From Burkholderiaceae bacterium (lineage in GTDB: Bacteria > Pseudomonadota > Gammaproteobacteria > Burkholderiales > Burkholderiaceae), in assembly GCA_021166835.1 (NCBI GenBank), contig JAJPEN010000090.1, positions 1 to 64,000 on the forward strand: a stretch of DNA of 64,000 nucleotides, read 5' to 3'. The translations under genes and the position numbers were made by a program. The notes below the pieces were generated by a model. The model was not told the origin of the DNA, did not search any database, and was given only the letters and a program-made list of their open reading frames with translations. Of this stretch, positions 1 through 8,438 are shown in pieces (position 1 is the stretch's first letter; each line of letters opens with the position of its first letter).

Positions 1-70
1 CCCTCCTTTTCGTTCGCAGTTCTTTCGTAGCCTCCCGCGCCGGCGGGCCGGGCGCAACAGGAGCATTCCG

Positions 71-1615
71 ATGGCCGACAAGCTGATCATTTTCGACACC
101 ACCTTGCGCGACGGCGAGCAGAGCCCGGGCGCGTCGATGACCCGCGAGGAGAAGCTGCGCCTGGCCAAGCAACTGGAGAAGCTGCGCGTCGACGTGATCG
201 AGGCCGGCTTCGCCGCGTCGTCGAACGGCGATTTCGAGGCCGTGCGCGCGATCGCCGACGCGATCAAGGACTGCACCGTCTGCTCGCTGGCGCGCGCGAA
301 CGACCGCGACATCTCGCGTGCCGCCGAAGCGCTGAAGGGCGCGAAGTCGATGCGCATCCACACCTTCATGGCGACCTCCGCGCTGCACATGGAGAAGAAG
401 CTGCGCATGACGCCCGAGCAGGTGCACGAGCAGGTACGCCTGGCGGTGCGCTTCGCGCGCCGCTTCACCGACGACGTCGAGTTCTCTCCCGAGGACGCGA
501 GCCGCTCCGACTTCGATTTCCTGTGCCGCGTGCTCGAGGGCGCGATCGCCGAGGGCGCGACGACGATCAACGTGCCCGACACGGTCGGATACGCGGTGCC
601 CGAGGGCTTCGCCGAGCGGATCCGCACCCTGCGCGAGCGAATCCCGAACTCGGACAAGGCGATCTGGTCGGTGCATTGCCACAACGACCTCGGCATGGCG
701 GTGGCCAACTCGCTGGCCGGCGTGATGGCCGGCGCCCGCCAGGTGGAGTGCACGATCAACGGCCTGGGCGAACGCGCCGGCAACACCTCGCTCGAGGAAG
801 TGGTCATGGCGGTGAAGACGCGCCGCGACTATTTCGGGCTGGAAGTCGGCGTAGACACGACGCAGATCGTCCCGACCTCGAAGCTCGTCTCGAGCATCAC
901 CGGCTTTCCGGTGCAGCCGAACAAGGCGGTGGTGGGCGCCAACGCCTTCGCGCACGCCTCGGGCATCCACCAGGATGGCGTGCTCAAGCAGCGCGACACC
1001 TACGAGATCATGCGCGCCGAGGACGTCGGCTGGACGGCCAACAAGATCGTCCTGGGCAAGCTCTCGGGGCGCAACGCGTTCAAGCAGCGCCTGCAGGAAC
1101 TGGGCATCGAGCTGGACTCCGAGCAGGAAGTGCAGGCCGCGTTCCAGCGCTTCAAGGACCTGGCCGACCGAAAGTCGGAGATCTTCGACGAGGACATCCA
1201 CGCGCTCGTCTCCGACCAGGCCGTGCATCACGAGGCCGACGAGCACTACCGGCTGGTGTCGATGGCGCAGGCTTCGCAGACCGGCGGACGTCCGCACGCG
1301 CAGGTGACGATCGGAATCGACGGCTCGGAGATCACGAGCGAGGCCACCGGAAACGGCCCGGTCGACGCGACCTTCAAGGCGATCGAGGGGCACGTGCACA
1401 GCGGCGCCGAGCTGGTGCTGTATTCGGTGAACGCGATCACGACCGGAACCGAGTCGCAGGGCGAGGTCACGGTGCGGCTCTCCCGTTCCGGGCGGATCGT
1501 CAACGGCGTGGGCGCCGATCCGGACATCGTCGTCGCATCGGCGAAGGCCTACCTGAACGCGCTGAACAAGCTGCACTCGAAGTCCGATCGCATCGATCCG
1601 CAGCCCGGCGTCTAG
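71..1615 (+). CDS. leuA: 2-isopropylmalate synthase
   Basis: This enzyme condenses acetyl-CoA with 2-oxoisovalerate in the first committed step of leucine synthesis. The 514-residue protein has the HMGL-like TIM barrel with the N-terminal motif [11 protein letters not shown] (about residues 10-20) and the metal-binding HCHNDLG motif near residue 202. A C-terminal LeuA allosteric domain (about 370-505) would bind leucine. The length fits the long, feedback-inhibited form. The ATG is preceded by AGGAG at positions 59-63. It lies upstream of rpsO and pnp, an order common in Burkholderiales. About 200 bases separate it from rpsO, so rpsO probably also has its own promoter. Confidence 0.97.
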   Translation: MADKLIIFDTTLRDGEQSPGASMTREEKLRLAKQLEKLRVDVIEAGFAASSNGDFEAVRAIADAIKDCTVCSLARANDRDISRAAEALKGAKSMRIHTFMATSALHMEKKLRMTPEQVHEQVRLAVRFARRFTDDVEFSPEDASRSDFDFLCRVLEGAIAEGATTINVPDTVGYAVPEGFAERIRTLRERIPNSDKAIWSVHCHNDLGMAVANSLAGVMAGARQVECTINGLGERAGNTSLEEVVMAVKTRRDYFGLEVGVDTTQIVPTSKLVSSITGFPVQPNKAVVGANAFAHASGIHQDGVLKQRDTYEIMRAEDVGWTANKIVLGKLSGRNAFKQRLQELGIELDSEQEVQAAFQRFKDLADRKSEIFDEDIHALVSDQAVHHEADEHYRLVSMAQASQTGGRPHAQVTIGIDGSEITSEATGNGPVDATFKAIEGHVHSGAELVLYSVNAITTGTESQGEVTVRLSRSGRIVNGVGADPDIVVASAKAYLNALNKLHSKSDRIDPQPGV

Positions 1616-1658
1616 GCGCGACGATCGGGTCGCCGAACCCGATCGACTCCGGCTGGGT

Positions 1659-1817
1659 TAGAATGCCGGGTTGCTCCCGCCTGTCAGCTCGTCTGTCAGA
1701 TTCGGGAGGAAACCCGGCCCCGTAGGCCGCGGAAGGGTCCCGGCCGCGTCGGACGGGGCGGCACGGCATCGCAGCCCGGCGATGCCGCAAGTGAAGGCAA
1801 CATCCAGGGGAAAGCCA
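1659..1817 (+). promoter_or_regulatory. rpsO promoter and structured leader
   Basis: A -10-like TAGAAT lies at 1659-1664 and is followed by a leader of about 150 nt before rpsO. The leader contains a perfect 8-bp hairpin (GGCATCGC at 1765-1772, GCGATGCC at 1779-1786, 6-nt loop) and the purine-rich ribosome site AGGGGA just before the start codon. S15 is known to repress its own mRNA through 5' leader structures in several bacteria. Assigning that role here is inference, and no clear -35 was found. Confidence 0.45.
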
Positions 1818-2087
1818 ATGGCCATCGGCAATACCGAGAAGGCGAAGATCGTCGCCGACTACCAGCGCGCAGCCAACGACACGGGTTCGCCCGAAGTCCA
1901 GGTCGCACTGCTCACCGCGCGCATCGTCGATCTCACCGAGCATTTCAAGACGCACGCGAAAGACCATCACTCGCGTCGCGGCCTGTTGAAGATGGTGAGT
2001 CGGCGTCGCAAGCTGCTCGACTATCTGAAAGGGACGAATCCCGCCAGCTACCGCGCGCTGGTCGATCGACTGGGTCTGCGCGGCTGA
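1818..2087 (+). CDS. rpsO: 30S ribosomal protein S15
   Basis: S15 is a primary 16S rRNA-binding protein of the small-subunit platform. The 89-residue product begins [11 protein letters not shown] and carries the conserved [18 protein letters not shown] and RRKLLDYL segments. I chose the ATG at 1818 because it gives exactly the family length and has AGGGGA upstream. Reading starts further upstream would add about 49 residues that do not resemble S15. It is followed directly by a strong hairpin terminator and then pnp. Confidence 0.98.
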   Translation: MAIGNTEKAKIVADYQRAANDTGSPEVQVALLTARIVDLTEHFKTHAKDHHSRRGLLKMVSRRRKLLDYLKGTNPASYRALVDRLGLRG

Positions 2088-2100
2088 AACGAACGAGCCG

Positions 2101-2130
2101 AAACCCGCAAGCGAACCTTGCGGGTTTCTT
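2101..2130 (+). terminator. Hairpin terminator between rpsO and pnp
   Basis: A perfect 11-bp stem (AAACCCGCAAG at 2101-2111, CTTGCGGGTTT at 2117-2127) with a 5-nt loop is followed by CTTGCTTTTG. It sits 13 bases after the rpsO stop and ends 31 bases before the pnp start. It probably acts as a partial terminator or processing site that sets the rpsO:pnp ratio. Confidence 0.8.
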
Positions 2131-2158
2131 GCTTTTGCATTGCTCGAAAGGAAATCAA

Positions 2159-4297
2159 GTGTTTGAAATCGCGAAGAGAACGTTTCAGTGGGGCGCCAAC
2201 ACCGTCACCATCGAGACCGGCGAAGTCGCCCGCCAGGCCTCGGGAGCGGTCGTCGTCACCATGGACGACACCGTCATCCTGGCCACCGTGGTCGGGGCGC
2301 GCAACGCCAAACCCGGGCAGGATTTCTTCCCGCTCACCGTCGACTACACCGAGAAGTTCTACGCGGCCGGGCGCATTCCCGGCGGCTTCTTCAAGCGCGA
2401 AGGGCGCCCCACCGAGCGCGAGATCCTCACCGCGCGCCTGATCGACCGTCCGATCCGGCCGCTGTTCCCCGAGGGCTTCTACAACGAAGTCCAGGTCATC
2501 GTGCACGTGATGTCGAGCAACCCCGAGGTCGATAGCGCGATCCCCGCGATGATCGGCTCGTCGGCGGCGCTCGCGCTGTCGGGCATTCCGTTCGACGGCC
2601 CGATCGGCGCGGTGCGCGTCGGCTACATCGACGGGCAGTACGTGCTGAACCCCAGCACCACGCAGATGCAGTCTTCGAAGCTCGACCTGGTCGTCGCCGG
2701 CACCGACGCCGCGGTGCTGATGGTCGAATCCGAGGCGCAGGAACTGCCCGAAGACGTGATGCTCGGCGCGGTCGTGTTCGGCCACGAGCAGATGCAGACG
2801 GTGATCCGCGCGATCGACGAGCTGGTCGAGGAGGCGGGCAAGCCCGCCTGGGACTGGCAGCCGGCGCCGAAGGACACCGCGCGTGTCCTGCGTGTCGACG
2901 AACTCGCCGGCGGGCAGATGAGCGCGGCCTACGGCATTCACAACAAGCAGCAGCGCGTCTCGCGCATCCGCGAGATCGAGAAGGCGACGATCGAACGCAT
3001 CGTGGCGGAAGCCGCCGATGCGGGCGAGCCGCCGCCCGACCTCAACGCGCTGTCGAACATGCTGTTCGACCTGCAGGCGCGCATTGTGCGCCAGCAGATC
3101 CTGTCGGGCGAGCCGCGCATCGACGGGCGCGACACGCGCACCGTGCGCCCGATCTCGATCCGCACCGGCGTGCTGCCGCGCGCTCACGGCTCGGCGCTGT
3201 TCACGCGCGGTGAGACGCAAGCGATGGTCGTCGCCACGCTCGGCACCTCGCGCGACGAGCAGATCATCGACGCGATCAACGGCGAGTATCGCGAACGCTT
3301 CATGTTCAACTACAACATGCCGCCGTTCGCCACCGGCGAGGCGGGTCGCTTCGGCGCGCCCAAGCGCCGCGAGATCGGCCACGGCAACCTCGCCAAGCGC
3401 GCGTTGCGTCCGCTGTTGCCTGGCGCCGACGAGTTCGCCTATTCGCTTCGCGTCGTCTCCGAGATCACCGAGTCGAACGGCTCGTCGTCGATGGCTTCGG
3501 TGTGCGGCGGCTGCCTGGCGCTGATGGACGCGGGCGTGCCGATCCGCGCGCACGTCGCCGGCGTGGCCATGGGCCTGATCAAGGAAGGCAACCGCTTCGC
3601 GGTGCTCACCGACATCCTCGGTGACGAGGATCACCTCGGCGACATGGACTTCAAGGTGGCGGGTACCGCCGCCGGCGTCACCGCGCTGCAGATGGACATC
3701 AAGATCCAGGGCATCACGAAGGAAATCATGCAGGTCGCGCTCGCGCAGGCACGCGAGGGCCGCATGCACATCCTCGGGCTGATGCAGCAGGCGATCGGCG
3801 GCGCGCGCGAAGACCTTTCCGATTTCGCGCCGCGCATGTACACGATGAAGATCAAACCGGACCGCAACCGCGACGTCATCGGCAAGGGCGGCGCGACCAT
3901 CCGCCAGATCACCGAGAGCACCGGCACGCAGATCGACATCCAGGACGACGGCTCGATCACCATCGCCGCCGTTGACGGCAACGCCGCCAAGCGCGCGCAG
4001 AAGATCATCGAGGACCTCACCGCCGAGGTCGAGATCGGCCGCATCTACGACGGCACCGTGCTGAAGATCCTCGACTTCGGCGCGATCGTCCAGGTCATGC
4101 CGGGGCGCGACGGACTGCTGCACGTCTCGCAGATCGCCAACGAGCGCGTGAACCAAGTCTCCGACTACCTGAAGGAAGGGCAGGCGGTGCGCGTCAAGGT
4201 CATCGAGGCGGACGACAAGGGTCGGCTGCGCCTGTCGATGAAGGCGGCAGCGGCCGACGACGCGGCTTCCGCCGCAGCGGGCCAGGCGAGCGCCTGA
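2159..4297 (+). CDS. pnp: Polyribonucleotide nucleotidyltransferase (PNPase)
   Basis: PNPase is the phosphorolytic 3'-5' exoribonuclease of the RNA degradosome. The protein shows two RNase PH-like domains (about residues 10-225 and 310-530), a KH domain with [11 protein letters not shown] near residue 574, and a C-terminal S1 domain (about 620-690) with the [19 protein letters not shown] core. I chose the GTG at 2159, which has AAGGAA five bases upstream and gives 712 residues, the usual family length. An upstream TTG would lie inside the terminator and has no ribosome site. The C-terminus is alanine-rich. Confidence 0.97.
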   Translation: MFEIAKRTFQWGANTVTIETGEVARQASGAVVVTMDDTVILATVVGARNAKPGQDFFPLTVDYTEKFYAAGRIPGGFFKREGRPTEREILTARLIDRPIRPLFPEGFYNEVQVIVHVMSSNPEVDSAIPAMIGSSAALALSGIPFDGPIGAVRVGYIDGQYVLNPSTTQMQSSKLDLVVAGTDAAVLMVESEAQELPEDVMLGAVVFGHEQMQTVIRAIDELVEEAGKPAWDWQPAPKDTARVLRVDELAGGQMSAAYGIHNKQQRVSRIREIEKATIERIVAEAADAGEPPPDLNALSNMLFDLQARIVRQQILSGEPRIDGRDTRTVRPISIRTGVLPRAHGSALFTRGETQAMVVATLGTSRDEQIIDAINGEYRERFMFNYNMPPFATGEAGRFGAPKRREIGHGNLAKRALRPLLPGADEFAYSLRVVSEITESNGSSSMASVCGGCLALMDAGVPIRAHVAGVAMGLIKEGNRFAVLTDILGDEDHLGDMDFKVAGTAAGVTALQMDIKIQGITKEIMQVALAQAREGRMHILGLMQQAIGGAREDLSDFAPRMYTMKIKPDRNRDVIGKGGATIRQITESTGTQIDIQDDGSITIAAVDGNAAKRAQKIIEDLTAEVEIGRIYDGTVLKILDFGAIVQVMPGRDGLLHVSQIANERVNQVSDYLKEGQAVRVKVIEADDKGRLRLSMKAAAADDAASAAAGQASA

Positions 4298-4304
4298 GCG
4301 AATC

Positions 4305-4371
4305 GCGCGGGCGCTGCATCGCCCGCGCCCCGGCGCTGGATCGACCGCGCGGGCAACTGCATCGCCCGCGC
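4305..4371. repeat. Two tandem hairpin units between convergent genes
   Basis: Two closely related hairpins follow each other. The first pairs GCGCGGGCG (4305-4313) with CGCCCGCGC (4320-4328). The second pairs GCGCGGGC (4347-4354) with GCCCGCGC (4364-4371). Both loops contain CTGCAT, and similar GGCGCTG stretches follow each hairpin, so this looks like a tandem duplication of a unit of about 42 bp. It lies between the ends of pnp and the convergent Nudix/MBL gene and may act as a two-way terminator. Confidence 0.65.
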
Positions 4372-4391
4372 CGGCGCTGCTGCATCGAAGC

Positions 4392-6038
4392 TCAGCGCAG
4401 CGACCAGCGCCCCGCGTCGTCCTCGTTCGCGCGCTGCTCGTCGCGCAGCTTCAGCAGGTGCGCGGTGAGCGAGCGTTTCGCCACTGGATACAGGATCGGG
4501 TCGACGTCGTCGTAGGCGAAGGGCACCAGCTCGTCGAGCGTGCCCGCGTCCACGCGCTGCAGCGCGTCGATCACCTTCGCTTCGCGCGCCATCCGGTGCG
4601 CGATGAGCCTGGCCACTTCCGTCTTGCCGCGCGCGATCACGTGTCCGTGCGCGGGCAGGATGAACTCGAAAGGCTCGCGCGCGAGCCGCTCGAGCGATTG
4701 CACATAGGCGCGCATGTCGCCGTCGGGCGGATCGATTACCGTGGTCGACCCGTTGAGGATGTGGTCGCCCGAGAACAGCAGCCCGTCCTCCTCGAGCAGC
4801 AGGCAGACGTGGTGCTCGGCGTGCCCGGGCGTGTGCAGCACGCGCAGCGTCGAGTCGCCCACGCGCAGCTTCTCGCCGTCCTCGAGCTGGCGATCGGGCC
4901 GGAACGTCCACTCGCGGGCGAAGCCTTCCCCGCTTGCCCGCCCGAGGATCGGCGCGCCGGTGCGCTCCTGCAGCGGCAGCGCACCCGGCAGGTGGTCGGG
5001 ATGGCCGTGCGTGCAGACGATCGTCTTCAGGCCGTCGCCGACGAAATCGAGGATGCGTTGCACGTGCGCAGCGTCGTCGGGACCGGGGTCCACGACGAGC
5101 CAGTCGCCCGGCTCGCCGATCAGGTAGGTGTTCGTCCCGGGGCCGGTCATGCGTCCGGGGTTGGGCGCCGTGAGCCGGTGCACGTGCTTCAGCAGCGGAA
5201 CGACGCGCTCCGATTGCCAGTCGAGGCTGTGCTCGGCGCGCCCGTCGGGAACGACCAGTTCCAGTTCGCCGTACGGCAGCTCGTCTTCGCTGAAGCGCTC
5301 GAGTTGTCCGCGCAGCCAGCCGGCGCGAGGGCAGGAGATCCAGACCTGCTTCTGCGTGCGTGCCCGCTCGAGGATCTCGTCGGTACTGCCGAACGCCGAC
5401 AGCTGGCGAAGCGTGCGGATCGTCGGGAAGATGATGTTGAATTCGCCGCGCTCGTGCCGCTCGAGCCCGGTCGTCGGATTCACCCAGATCGGCTCGAACT
5501 GCTCGCCTTCGTCGGCCACCGGCTCCTGGTACCGGGGCATGCGGGCGACGAAGAAGCGCGCGTCGAAGCGTTTGGGCAGGTCGCGATCGGTGATCCAGTG
5601 GCTGAACCAGTGCACCTCGTCCAGCGCGAGTCGAAGGCCATGCGCGGCGAGCTGCTCGAAGAGGTTCTCGCCGCGGCGCTCGCCGAGCCGAGCCGCGAGG
5701 CGCGCCAGTTCGCGCTCGTCGCTGCCGCCGCGCGCGAGCAGCACGCCCAGCTCTTCGAACGCTTCGCGCACGGCAGCCGTCGCGTACGAGAGAATTTCGG
5801 GCGCCTGGTCGTCGCGCACGACGGCCAGCCCCCGATCCAGCGCAGCCGTGTCGGTGGCATCGACCACGCCGCCCGGAAAGACATAGGCGCCCGGCGCGAA
5901 GCTCGCCTTCAGCGAGCGGCGCGTCATCAGCACCTCGGGCCCTTGCTCGGCGTCGCGCAGCAGCAGGATCGTTGCCGCGGGGCGTGGCGTGACCGGCTCG
6001 TGCCAGTCGTACAGGCGTTTTCCGGAGCGGACCGTCAT
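4392..6038 (-). CDS. Nudix and metallo-beta-lactamase fold fusion hydrolase
   Basis: This 548-residue protein joins two hydrolase folds. The N-terminal part (about 1-230) is a Nudix-like domain with REAFEELG at residues 91-98. The C-terminal part (about 285-480) is a metallo-beta-lactamase domain with the metal motif HGHPDH at residues 344-349 and a later HTPGHAEHH. It ends in a LACTB2-type winged-helix-like tail. Similar two-domain proteins are common in betaproteobacteria, but their substrate is not established. A nucleotide-CoA or thioester substrate would fit the Nudix subclass and the neighbouring acyl-CoA enzyme. Its start overlaps the upstream gene stop by 4 bases, so the two are translationally coupled. 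Confidence 0.85.
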   Translation of the reverse strand: MTVRSGKRLYDWHEPVTPRPAATILLLRDAEQGPEVLMTRRSLKASFAPGAYVFPGGVVDATDTAALDRGLAVVRDDQAPEILSYATAAVREAFEELGVLLARGGSDERELARLAARLGERRGENLFEQLAAHGLRLALDEVHWFSHWITDRDLPKRFDARFFVARMPRYQEPVADEGEQFEPIWVNPTTGLERHERGEFNIIFPTIRTLRQLSAFGSTDEILERARTQKQVWISCPRAGWLRGQLERFSEDELPYGELELVVPDGRAEHSLDWQSERVVPLLKHVHRLTAPNPGRMTGPGTNTYLIGEPGDWLVVDPGPDDAAHVQRILDFVGDGLKTIVCTHGHPDHLPGALPLQERTGAPILGRASGEGFAREWTFRPDRQLEDGEKLRVGDSTLRVLHTPGHAEHHVCLLLEEDGLLFSGDHILNGSTTVIDPPDGDMRAYVQSLERLAREPFEFILPAHGHVIARGKTEVARLIAHRMAREAKVIDALQRVDAGTLDELVPFAYDDVDPILYPVAKRSLTAHLLKLRDEQRANEDDAGRWSLR

Positions 6039-8341
6039 GCTGCTGCAGCGCTGTCTGTGGAAGAGGGGGAGCCGCCGATCGGCTCGCCGCTTTCAGCGTG
6101 GCGCACGAGCAGCGCCGGCGGCGCGAAGCGTTCGCCGTAGTTTCGCGCAAGCTCGCGCGCGCGCTCGGCGAAACGCTGCACGCCAACGTGGTCGACGAAG
6201 CGCAGCGTCCCGCCTGTCCAGGCCGGAAAGCCCCAACCGAAGATCGACCCGATGTTCGCGTCGCGCGGCGTCTCTACGATGCCTTCCTCCCTGCAGCGGA
6301 TCGTCTCGAGCGATTGCACGTACAGCAGCCGGTCGCGCACGTCTTCGAGCGGAATGGCGCGTTTCGCGCGCTCGAAGGCCTGCAGCCCCGGCCACAGGAA
6401 CTTCTCGCCATCGGCCGGATATTCGTAGAAGCCGCCGCCCCAGGCTCGGCCCAGCCGCCTGTAGCCGTGCGCCATCTTTTCGAGCACGTAGACGGCGGTT
6501 TCGGGAATCCGTCGGCTCTTGCGCGGCGAGCGCGAGCCGACGCCGTGGGATCGAGCGTGGCCGCCGTCGGGCGGGTGGTCGTGCTCGTGCGAGTGGCCGT
6601 GCTCGTGCGAATGGCCGTGCTCGTGCGAATGGCCGTGCCCGTGATGATGCGCGTGCGCATCGTCGGCCGACTCCTGATGCAGCACGTCGTCGGCCAGCTT
6701 CAGTGAAACCTCGTCGAGCACCGCGAGCGGTCCGACCGGCATGCCGAGCTGCATCGCCGCGTTCTCGATCAGTGCGGCCGGCACTCCTTCGCCCAGCAGC
6801 GCCATGCCTTCGTTCACATAGGTTCCGAAGACGCGACTCGTATAGAAGCCGCGTCCATCGTTGACGACGATCGGCGTCTTGCCCAGTTGCACGACGAAGT
6901 CCCACGCCGCCGCCAACGTGTCGGTGGAAGTCTTCTCGCCGCGGATGATCTCGACCAGCGGCATCCGTTCCACCGGCGAGAAGAAGTGGATGCCGACGAA
7001 GCGCTGCGGCCGCGACGATGCGTCCGCCAGCCCGCTGATCGGGAGCGTCGACGTGTTCGAGGCGACGATCGCCGTCTCGCCGAGCACCTGCTCGATCGCC
7101 CGCGTGACCCTGGCCTTCAACTCGCGATTCTCGAACACCGCCTCGACGACCAGTTCGCATACGGCGAGATCGGCAACCGAGTCGGAAGGGCGGATCCGGG
7201 CGAGGATGCGCTCGGCATCCTCGGCGGAGCTTCGTCCCTTGCGCACACGCTCGGCGAGAAGCTTCGCCGAGTATTCCTTGCCTGCCTGCGCCTTCGTCGC
7301 GTCGACGTCGACCAGCACGCAGTCGATGCCCTTGCTCGCGCACGCCCACGCGATGCCGCCGCCCATCATTCCCGCGCCGACGATGCCGACGCTCGCGGTG
7401 CGGTGCCTTTCCGCTGACTGCGGACGGCTGCGCCCGCTGCGAATCTCGTTCGCCTGGAAGAACAGCGTGCCGATCATGTTCTTCGCCACCGGATCGACGA
7501 CCAGTCGCGTCATGTATCGCGACTCGATACGCATCGCCGTGTCGAAATCGACCTGCGCGCCTTCGACGGCAGCCGAAAGGATCGCCTCGGGCGCCGGATA
7601 GTTGCCGCGTGTCTTCTGCTGCAGCATCGCCGGCGCGATGGCAAGCATCGCAGCCACGGCGGGGCTGGACGGCGTTCCACCGGGAATCCTGTGCTTCGGG
7701 TCGTCCCACGGCTGCCTCGCGTCCGGGTGCGCATCGATCCACGCGAGCGCCAGCGCCATCAGGCGATCGGCATCGGGCGCCACCGCATCGACGATCCCGA
7801 GTTCGAGCGCGCGCGACGGCGGGATGCGACGGCCCTCCGTGAGCAGCGGCAGCGCCTGCTGCAGCCCGAGCAGGCGTACCAGCTTCACGGTTCCGCCGGC
7901 GCCGGGCATGAGTCCGAGCGTGACCTCCGGAAAACCGAGTTCGATCGACGGATCTTCCAGGCACACGCGCGCATGGCAGGCGAGGGCCAGCTCGAGTCCG
8001 CCACCCAGTGCGCTTCCGTTGATCGCCGCCACCACCGGCCGGCCGAGTCGCTCCAGGCGGCGCAGGCAGGCTTTCAGCGCCTGCACTTCGTCGAAGAAGG
8101 CTTTTGCGTCCTCCGGTCCGACGGCAAGGAGCGAGTGCAGGTCGCCGCCGGCGAAGAACGTGCGTTTCGCCGACGTCAGGACGACGCCGCGCAGACTCTC
8201 GCGTTCGGCCTCGAGGCGTTCGACGATCGCGGCGAGATCTTCGCGAAACGCCGCGTTCATCGTGTTCACCGCCTGATCCGGCGCGTCGAGAATGAGCGTG
8301 GCCACGCCTTGCTCGTCCTTCTGGTATCGAATGCCCGACAT
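6035..8341 (-). CDS. FadJ-like 3-hydroxyacyl-CoA dehydrogenase / enoyl-CoA hydratase with His-rich insert
   Basis: This is a bifunctional beta-oxidation enzyme. The N-terminal crotonase domain (about residues 1-220) contains NGSALGGGLELALACH. The central NAD-binding Rossmann domain starts at GIVGAGMMGGGIA (about residue 319), with the catalytic HFFSP region near 452. A C-terminal 3-hydroxyacyl-CoA dehydrogenase domain follows. I chose the ATG at 8341, which has GGAGAG upstream and gives 768 residues. A run of about 37 residues dominated by His, with Gly, Ser and Glu (about 563-600), interrupts the C-terminal dehydrogenase domain just after the LKLADDVLHQ segment. Such metal-binding-like runs are not normal for FadB or FadJ. 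The Nudix/MBL gene overlaps its end. Confidence 0.9.
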   Translation of the reverse strand: MSGIRYQKDEQGVATLILDAPDQAVNTMNAAFREDLAAIVERLEAERESLRGVVLTSAKRTFFAGGDLHSLLAVGPEDAKAFFDEVQALKACLRRLERLGRPVVAAINGSALGGGLELALACHARVCLEDPSIELGFPEVTLGLMPGAGGTVKLVRLLGLQQALPLLTEGRRIPPSRALELGIVDAVAPDADRLMALALAWIDAHPDARQPWDDPKHRIPGGTPSSPAVAAMLAIAPAMLQQKTRGNYPAPEAILSAAVEGAQVDFDTAMRIESRYMTRLVVDPVAKNMIGTLFFQANEIRSGRSRPQSAERHRTASVGIVGAGMMGGGIAWACASKGIDCVLVDVDATKAQAGKEYSAKLLAERVRKGRSSAEDAERILARIRPSDSVADLAVCELVVEAVFENRELKARVTRAIEQVLGETAIVASNTSTLPISGLADASSRPQRFVGIHFFSPVERMPLVEIIRGEKTSTDTLAAAWDFVVQLGKTPIVVNDGRGFYTSRVFGTYVNEGMALLGEGVPAALIENAAMQLGMPVGPLAVLDEVSLKLADDVLHQESADDAHAHHHGHGHSHEHGHSHEHGHSHEHDHPPDGGHARSHGVGSRSPRKSRRIPETAVYVLEKMAHGYRRLGRAWGGGFYEYPADGEKFLWPGLQAFERAKRAIPLEDVRDRLLYVQSLETIRCREEGIVETPRDANIGSIFGWGFPAWTGGTLRFVDHVGVQRFAERARELARNYGERFAPPALLVRHAESGEPIGGSPSSTDSAAAA
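6545..6655 (-). repeat. Near-perfect 18-bp repeats encoding a histidine-rich segment
   Basis: An 18-bp unit, GTGCTCGTGCGAATGGCC on the plus strand, occurs about three times with one or two changes and continues into degenerate copies. On the coding strand it gives repeated G-H-S-H-E-H. The whole segment lies within the FadJ-like gene and keeps its frame. Slippage-driven expansion is the likely origin. Confidence 0.85.
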
Positions 8342-8438
8342 GCGCTCTCCGGCCCGGGTCTGCCGTGCTGCAGCGATGATCATAAACGCTGGGAGAGGCG
8401 CATCTGCGCCCCGGAGTCGCGCAGCGGCGCGGATCGGA

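Noticed and set aside
2129..2158. TTG start for pnp at 2129
   Set aside because: It lies at the foot of the rpsO terminator, lacks a ribosome site, and would add ten residues not found in PNPases. The GTG at 2159 has AAGGAA at good spacing.
2048..4156. A 702-codon minus-strand open frame opposite pnp
   Set aside because: It is fully antisense to pnp, which has strong domain support. Low stop frequency in GC-rich DNA explains it.
6545..6655. Short regular repeats considered as a CRISPR array
   Set aside because: Units are contiguous without spacers, keep the reading frame and encode a low-complexity His-rich stretch in a known gene.
8397..8410. GGCGCA-TC-TGCGCC palindrome considered as terminator of the GGDEF-EAL gene
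   Set aside because: The stem is short and is not followed by a U-run on the relevant strand.
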